Below, in pieces: positions 62,228-64,000 of a DNA stretch of 64,000 nt; positions within the stretch are counted from its first letter, which is position 1; the number at the start of each line of letters is the position of its first letter. Position numbers and translations under genes: made by a program. This DNA is from Rhodoferax sp. (GTDB taxonomy: Bacteria > Pseudomonadota > Gammaproteobacteria > Burkholderiales > Burkholderiaceae_C), in NCBI GenBank assembly GCA_024236015.1, contig JACKLK010000016.1, forward strand, positions 6,013-70,012, read 5' to 3'. A model generated the notes under the pieces. That model saw only the letters and a list, made by a program, of their open reading frames with translations, made no database searches and was not told where the DNA came from.

Positions 62228-63202
62228 ATGCGAGTTCCTCTTTCTCGGCTGCGCACCGGCCTGGTCGCGCTGCTGGCGTTCGGCGCCATCGGCGCGTCGG
62301 CCCAGTCGCTCGGCCTGTCGAACTACCGGTTGACCGGCAACTACGCGCTGGACACGCTGGGCGGCATGGGCCTGGAGGCCTCCGCCGTCACCTTTGCCCG
62401 GGACCGCGGCAGCCTGTTCTTCGTCGGCGACGAAGGCATGGGCATCGTCGAGATCAGCCTGACCGGCGCTACGCTGGGGTCGATGGCTTTCAACTGGGCC
62501 GGCACCGGCAGCACCAACAACGACGCCGAGGGCCTGGCCTACATGGGTGGTGGCCAGTTCGTGCTGGTCGACGAACGTCCGCAACGCGCCTATCGGTTCG
62601 CCTACCAGGACGGCGGCACGGTGGCGCTGGGCTCGACGCCGTACGCCACGATCAGCAACTATTCGCCGAGCAACATCGGCATCGAAGGCATCAGCTTCGA
62701 CGCGCGCGACGGCAGCTTCGTCACCGTCAAGCAGGACGCCGACGGCAACCCGGCGCGCGGACCGCAGGAGGTCCGTGCGGGGCAGCTGAGTTTTGCGCAA
62801 GGGGGCGGCAGCACGTCGATTCCGGTGCTGTTCGATGCCAGCCTGCTGGGCCTGGCCAGCCTGTCCGACGTGCAGGCCCTGTCGGCGGTCGATCGGTTCC
62901 TGGGCACCACGGTGGCCGACAACCTGCTGATCCTGTCGCTGGATTCCAGGCTGCTGGTCGAGGCCACGCGCACCGGTCAGGTCGTCGGCAGCCTGGACAT
63001 CTCCGGCATCACGAATCAGGCCATCGAAGGCGTCACGATCGACAACCTGGGCAACATCTACCTGGTGGCCGAAGACTCCGGCACGCCGAACTCGCGCCTG
63101 TTCGTGCTCACGACGCCGGTTCCGGAGCCGGAGACCTGGGCCATGATGGCGGCCGGCCTGGCCTTGCTGGGTTGGCGCGCACGGCGTCGGCGCGGCGCCT
63201 GA
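62228..63202 (+). CDS. PEP-CTERM protein with SdiA-regulated/YjiK-like beta-propeller
   Basis: A 324-residue exported protein. Signal peptide LVALLAFGAIGASAQ. The body has repeated strands such as EASAVTFARDRGSLFFVGDEGMGIVEISLTG, DAEGLAYMGGGQFVLVDER and EGVTIDNLGNIYLVAEDSG, typical of SdiA-regulated/YjiK or esterase-phytase-like beta-propellers. The C-terminal VPEPETWAMMAAGLALLGW with RRRRG is the sorting signal. It starts 17 nt after the previous PEP-CTERM gene, so the two are likely co-transcribed. Confidence 0.87.
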   Translation: MRVPLSRLRTGLVALLAFGAIGASAQSLGLSNYRLTGNYALDTLGGMGLEASAVTFARDRGSLFFVGDEGMGIVEISLTGATLGSMAFNWAGTGSTNNDAEGLAYMGGGQFVLVDERPQRAYRFAYQDGGTVALGSTPYATISNYSPSNIGIEGISFDARDGSFVTVKQDADGNPARGPQEVRAGQLSFAQGGGSTSIPVLFDASLLGLASLSDVQALSAVDRFLGTTVADNLLILSLDSRLLVEATRTGQVVGSLDISGITNQAIEGVTIDNLGNIYLVAEDSGTPNSRLFVLTTPVPEPETWAMMAAGLALLGWRARRRRGA

Positions 63203-63272
63203 TCCCGGCCGGGTCGTCGTCGGGGCTGGCCGCCAGTGGCCGGATCCCGATGGCCGGCGTCCACCGGCGCCG

Positions 63273-63929
63273 CTACAGTCGGTCGGCTGCGACGTCCGCT
63301 TCGCCGTGCCACACCGGCAACTGGTCCAGCGGCAGCTTCAGCGCGTCGAGCACGGCCCAGGCCGCGTAGGCGTCGTTGGCCGCATACAGGATCTGGCGGG
63401 CCTCGAGCCGGGGGTTGGCCCAGTTCGAGGTCGTCACCCGCTTGGACTTGAGCAGCCGTCGCTCGAACAGCAAGGCGATTGCGGCCTTGACGCCGATCGA
63501 ACGCGGATAACCCCGGCCGGAGAACACGAAGTCCAGGTCCAGCATCGGCTGGGCATAGACCTTCAGCAGGCGCTTGAGCTGCTTCTGGTCGCTGCGCAGG
63601 TCGAAACCGGCCTTGACCACGGCGCGCGCGGTCAGCACCTCGGCGACCAGTTCCGCATTGGCGCCATCGTGCATCTGGAACACCCAGGCCTGGGTGCCGG
63701 TGGCAAACTGGACCACGTCGGGCCCGCGCAGCGGCTCGCCGGCCTTGAACGTGGGCTTGACCTCGGTGTCGAATCCCAGGAACGGCGCGTCCAGCAAGGC
63801 GCTGCGCGCCTCGGCCCGCTCGGCGCCGGACTGCGGCAGGCGGATCCGCTCCAATGGCAGCCCTTCGAAGGGCTGGAACTGCAGCACGGTTTCTTTCGGA
63901 ATGGTGCGGTGGCGGGTGTGTTCGGGCAT
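63273..63929 (-). CDS. DEDD-type 3'-5' exonuclease (RNase D-like)
   Basis: A 218-residue nuclease domain. Metal residues fall in GFDTEVKP (D and E of motif I), AGFDLRSDQ (motif II) and YAANDAYAAW (motif III, with Tyr four residues before Asp, the DEDDy type). No HRDC domain, so it is a short RNase D/WRN-exonuclease-like protein of unknown target. ATG 63929 (MPEHTRHRTIPKETVLQ) is preferred over 63956. It runs opposite to the PEP-CTERM genes. Confidence 0.9.
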   Translation of the reverse strand: MPEHTRHRTIPKETVLQFQPFEGLPLERIRLPQSGAERAEARSALLDAPFLGFDTEVKPTFKAGEPLRGPDVVQFATGTQAWVFQMHDGANAELVAEVLTARAVVKAGFDLRSDQKQLKRLLKVYAQPMLDLDFVFSGRGYPRSIGVKAAIALLFERRLLKSKRVTTSNWANPRLEARQILYAANDAYAAWAVLDALKLPLDQLPVWHGEADVAADRL

Positions 63930-64000
63930 GGCAGGCGTGCAGCGCCTGTGCGGCACTGCAACCCTGCAGTGTAGGCCTTGCTCCGGCGGTGCGGTCGGTT

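Overview
The window looks like chromosome of a high-GC beta-proteobacterium, most likely Burkholderiales. Grounds are the very GC-rich codon use, tight ATGA-overlapping operons, a full System I cytochrome c maturation locus, PEP-CTERM proteins and the style of the catabolic genes; genus cannot be fixed from sequence alone. Apart from the truncated protein gene at the left edge I see no broken genes, no insertion sequences, no tRNA or rRNA and no CRISPR.

Layout. (1) 1-5982, plus strand: nucleoside uptake and salvage, with a BMP-family binding protein (C-terminal part only), a double ATPase, two permeases, cytidine deaminase and thymidine phosphorylase. (2) 6.0-31.7 kb: a large catabolic island. 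It holds a Baeyer-Villiger-type monooxygenase, five short-chain dehydrogenases, a zinc-independent MDR reductase, an SMP-30-type lactonase, several small ferredoxin-fold (EthD/DUF-like) proteins, a DUF3237 protein, three closely related periplasmic binding proteins served by one LivFGHM-type transporter, an acyl-CoA synthetase, an IclR-type regulator, two acyl-CoA dehydrogenases and an enoyl-CoA hydratase. The set reads as import of an organic acid or alicyclic compound, redox steps and ring cleavage via a lactone, then CoA activation and beta-oxidation. The substrate is unknown. Eight copies of a 16-bp dyad related to AATCACATACGCGATT lie in the intergenic regions of this island only, two of them beside the IclR gene, and look like its operator.

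(3) 31.8-33.5 kb: an exported P1-family peptidase and a GNAT acetyltransferase. (4) 33.6-43.0 kb, minus strand: a dipeptide-type ABC transporter (binding protein, two permeases, two ATPases) leading into an M19 dipeptidase, a CaiB-type CoA transferase, a thiol dioxygenase and a crotonase. This would fit uptake and breakdown of a thiol-containing peptide. (5) 43.3-49.9 kb: a PLP decarboxylase with an MFS transporter, divergent from a biotinyl-domain/carboxyltransferase fusion, a class V aminotransferase and a Lon-N domain protein.

(6) 50.0-57.4 kb: ccmA, B, C, D, E, F, G, H and I in order, with a duplicated repeat wedged between ccmB and ccmC. (7) 57.5-64 kb: a GcvA-like regulator, a DUF2628/SPOR membrane protein, three PEP-CTERM proteins (the first visibly AT-richer than its surroundings), a small Cys-rich exported protein and a DEDD exonuclease.
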